Positions 9,240 to 12,833 of a stretch of DNA of 12,833 nucleotides are shown here, piece by piece (the stretch's first letter is position 1; the number at the start of each line of letters is the position of its first letter). The translations under genes were made by a program, and so were the position numbers. Under the pieces are notes generated by a model, which saw only the letters and a program-made list of their open reading frames with translations, did no database searches and had not been told where the DNA came from. Origin of the DNA: an uncultured Thermomonas sp. (GTDB lineage: Bacteria; Pseudomonadota; Gammaproteobacteria; Xanthomonadales; Xanthomonadaceae); assembly GCA_946480065.1 (NCBI GenBank), contig CAMLJA010000022.1, positions 1 to 12,833 on the forward strand. Direction: 5' to 3'.

Positions 9240-9303
9240 GCCGCGCTCCTTGGTGGTTTGGGGCGGGGCATGCTGGATCGCAGGCGCCCCGGTGGGTGCA
9301 GAC

Positions 9304-9309
9304 TACAAT
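9304..9309 (+). promoter_or_regulatory. Probable -10 element for uup, nearly leaderless
   Basis: TACAAT (5 of 6 to consensus), preceded by CAGAC, ends five bases before the uup ATG at 9315. Transcription starting six to seven bases beyond the hexamer would fall on the start codon. No -35 is clear and no ribosome-binding site lies between. Confidence 0.5.
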
Positions 9310-9314
9310 GGCGC

Positions 9315-11195
<1,881 letters not shown>

Positions 11196-11327
11196 CGCGG
11201 CTTCGATTCCACCCGCGGGGAATGCGTGCAGGTATGGCCGCGCCGGACCCCGCCGGCTACACTAGTGCAGTTATGTGGAGCGGCCCCGCGGCCGCCAGCC
11301 CCCCCGTCGCAACCCCCCGAGGCACGC
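11196..11327 (+). other. Intergenic leader of the nuo operon
   Basis: This 132-base gap separates uup from nuoA. It contains the likely nuo -10 element at 11258-11263, then a C-rich untranslated leader of about 60 bases ending in the ribosome site GAGG (11319-11322). No strong terminator hairpin for uup is evident, so some read-through into nuo is possible. Confidence 0.5.
11258..11263 (+). promoter_or_regulatory. Probable -10 element of the nuo operon
   Basis: TACACT in the context CCGGCTACACTAG is an extended-type -10, identical in hexamer to the helicase one. The start would be near 11270, leaving a leader of about 58 bases before the nuoA GTG, long enough for ordinary ribosome binding, unlike selO and uup. 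Confidence 0.5.
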
Positions 11328-11674
11328 GTGCTGGCCGAATACCTGCCAACCCTGCTGTTCCTGATCGTCGCCACCGGCATCGGAATCGCCCTCATCGTCG
11401 TAGGCAACGTGCTGGGCACCAAGCGCCCCGACGCCCGCAAGCTCTCGCCTTACGAGTGCGGGTTCGAGGCGTTCGAGAACGCCCGCATGCAGTTCGACGT
11501 CCGCTATTACCTGGTCGCGATCCTGTTCATCGTGTTCGACCTCGAAATCGCGTTCGTCTTCCCGTGGGCGCTGGTGTTCCGCGAACTCGGGGTGTTCGGG
11601 CTGGTCGAGATGGGCGTGTTCCTGGCCCTGCTGGTGATCGGCTTCGTCTATGTCTGGAAGAAGGGCGCGCTCGA

Positions 11675-11684
<10 letters not shown>
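11328..11684 (+). CDS. nuoA: NADH:quinone oxidoreductase subunit A
   Basis: The 118-residue membrane subunit of complex I sits at the junction of the peripheral and membrane arms and helps form the quinone channel. Three transmembrane helices are visible (about 5-27, 60-80 and 88-110). The conserved loop between helices 1 and 2 reads [20 protein letters not shown], containing the cysteine that is a reporter of active/deactive state in homologues, followed by [21 protein letters not shown]. The start is GTG at 11328, with GAGG five bases upstream; an upstream in-frame ATG (11226) would add a Pro-rich, promoter-overlapping extension and is rejected. It is the first gene of the nuo operon and its end overlaps the nuoB start by 10 bases, implying coupled translation. 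Confidence 0.95.
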
Positions 11685-12258
<574 letters not shown>

Positions 12259-12262
<4 letters not shown>

Positions 12263-12833
12263 CCGCGCTGGCCACCGAGCTGGCGGCGCGCTTCGGCGAC
12301 GCCGCGGTGGAAGTCGCGCCCGGCCGCGGCGAAGTGGGCCTGGAAGTCGCCCCCGGCGACTGGCTGGCCACCTGCACGGCCCTGCGCGACGAATCCGGCT
12401 TCGACACCTTCGTCGACCTGTGCGGGGTGGACTACCTGGGCCACGGCAACGACGAGTGGGACACCGAGGTGTCCTCCGAAGGCTTCAGCCGCGGGGTCGA
12501 GGGCCAGGGCCCCGGCCGCTTCAAGTGGGGCGAGCAGCCCAGCCACCAGGCGCCGCAGCCGTTCGCGGCCGCGCCCGACGTGGTGTCGCGCGGGCGCCGC
12601 TACGCGGTGGTCCTGCACCTGCTCTCGATCCGCCGCAACCTGCGGGTGCGGGTGCGCTGCTTCGCCGCCGACGACGCGCTGCCGGTGGTGGCCTCGCTCA
12701 CCGGGGTGTGGCCGGGCGCCAACTGGTTCGAGCGCGAGGCCTTCGACATGTTCGGCATCCTGTTCGAGGGCCACCCGGACCTGCGCCGCATCCTCACCGA
12801 CTACGGCTTCATCGGCCACCCGTTCCGCAAGGA
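12259..12833 (+). CDS. nuoC: NADH:quinone oxidoreductase subunit C (partial, runs off right edge)
   Basis: 191 codons are visible of the peripheral-arm subunit that contacts NuoB and NuoD. The N-terminal half has [12 protein letters not shown] (about 51-62). The family signature [24 protein letters not shown] lies at about 156-179 (shown across the signature in parts: [12 protein letters not shown], then GHPDLRRIL), followed by [13 protein letters not shown] at the edge. About 40 residues between (roughly 63-105; [13 protein letters not shown]..., rich in Gly, Pro and acidic residues) separate the two conserved parts and are longer than in E. coli-type enzymes; I recall such an insert in Xanthomonadaceae. 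It is a separate NuoC so far, with no sign of the NuoCD fusion, but the right end is cut. ATG 12259 overlaps the nuoB stop as ATGA, so translation is coupled. Confidence 0.95.

Overview
The window is very GC-rich, with strong G/C preference at third codon positions and ordinary chromosomal genes. Gene content and protein sequences point to a gammaproteobacterium of the Xanthomonadaceae/Lysobacteraceae type (Lysobacter, Luteimonas and relatives). The main grounds are the NuoA-NuoB-NuoC sequences, a NuoC carrying an acidic/Gly-rich insert, and several genes whose start codon lies directly behind a TAC-type -10 element. The genus assignment is an inference from memory of these families, not from a search.

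Layout. (1) 1-460: N-terminal part of a minus-strand secreted Ala/Gln/Arg-rich protein that runs off the left edge; the outermost ~160 bases may instead belong to a different, plus-strand gene. (2) 696-1121: a small secreted protein with two copies of a 30-residue Gly/Pro-rich repeat, split by an in-frame TAG. (3) 1219-2940: exported M1-family zinc aminopeptidase, tail-to-tail with (4) a minus-strand HI0933-type flavoprotein (2944-4218). (5) 4323-4478: a 51-residue membrane miniprotein. (6) 4485-7451: a minus-strand pair, DEAD-box RNA helicase of the DeaD/CsdA type followed 12 bases later by a second HI0933-type flavoprotein. (7) 7549-9108: selO (protein AMPylase), divergent from the helicase. 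(8) 9141-9239: a 32-residue lysine-rich miniprotein convergent with selO across a perfect hairpin. (9) 9315-11195: an ABC-F ATPase of the Uup type. (10) 11328 to the right edge: start of the complex I operon, nuoA-nuoB-nuoC, with overlapping genes.

How the genes work together. Only two sets look co-transcribed: helicase plus flavoprotein, and nuoABC(...). NuoA, B and C build the membrane/peripheral-arm junction of NADH:quinone oxidoreductase. The helicase and Uup both act on RNA or ribosomes, and SelO on redox-linked protein modification, but the sequence shows no link among them beyond adjacency.

I found no mobile element, tRNA/rRNA gene, CRISPR array, prophage or defence-type cassette. I see no convincing new multi-gene system. 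The points most worth a second look are the TAG-interrupted repeat protein, the left-edge junction, the cluster of apparently leaderless promoters, two diverged flavoprotein paralogues 0.3 kb apart, and two miniproteins too short for routine gene calling.
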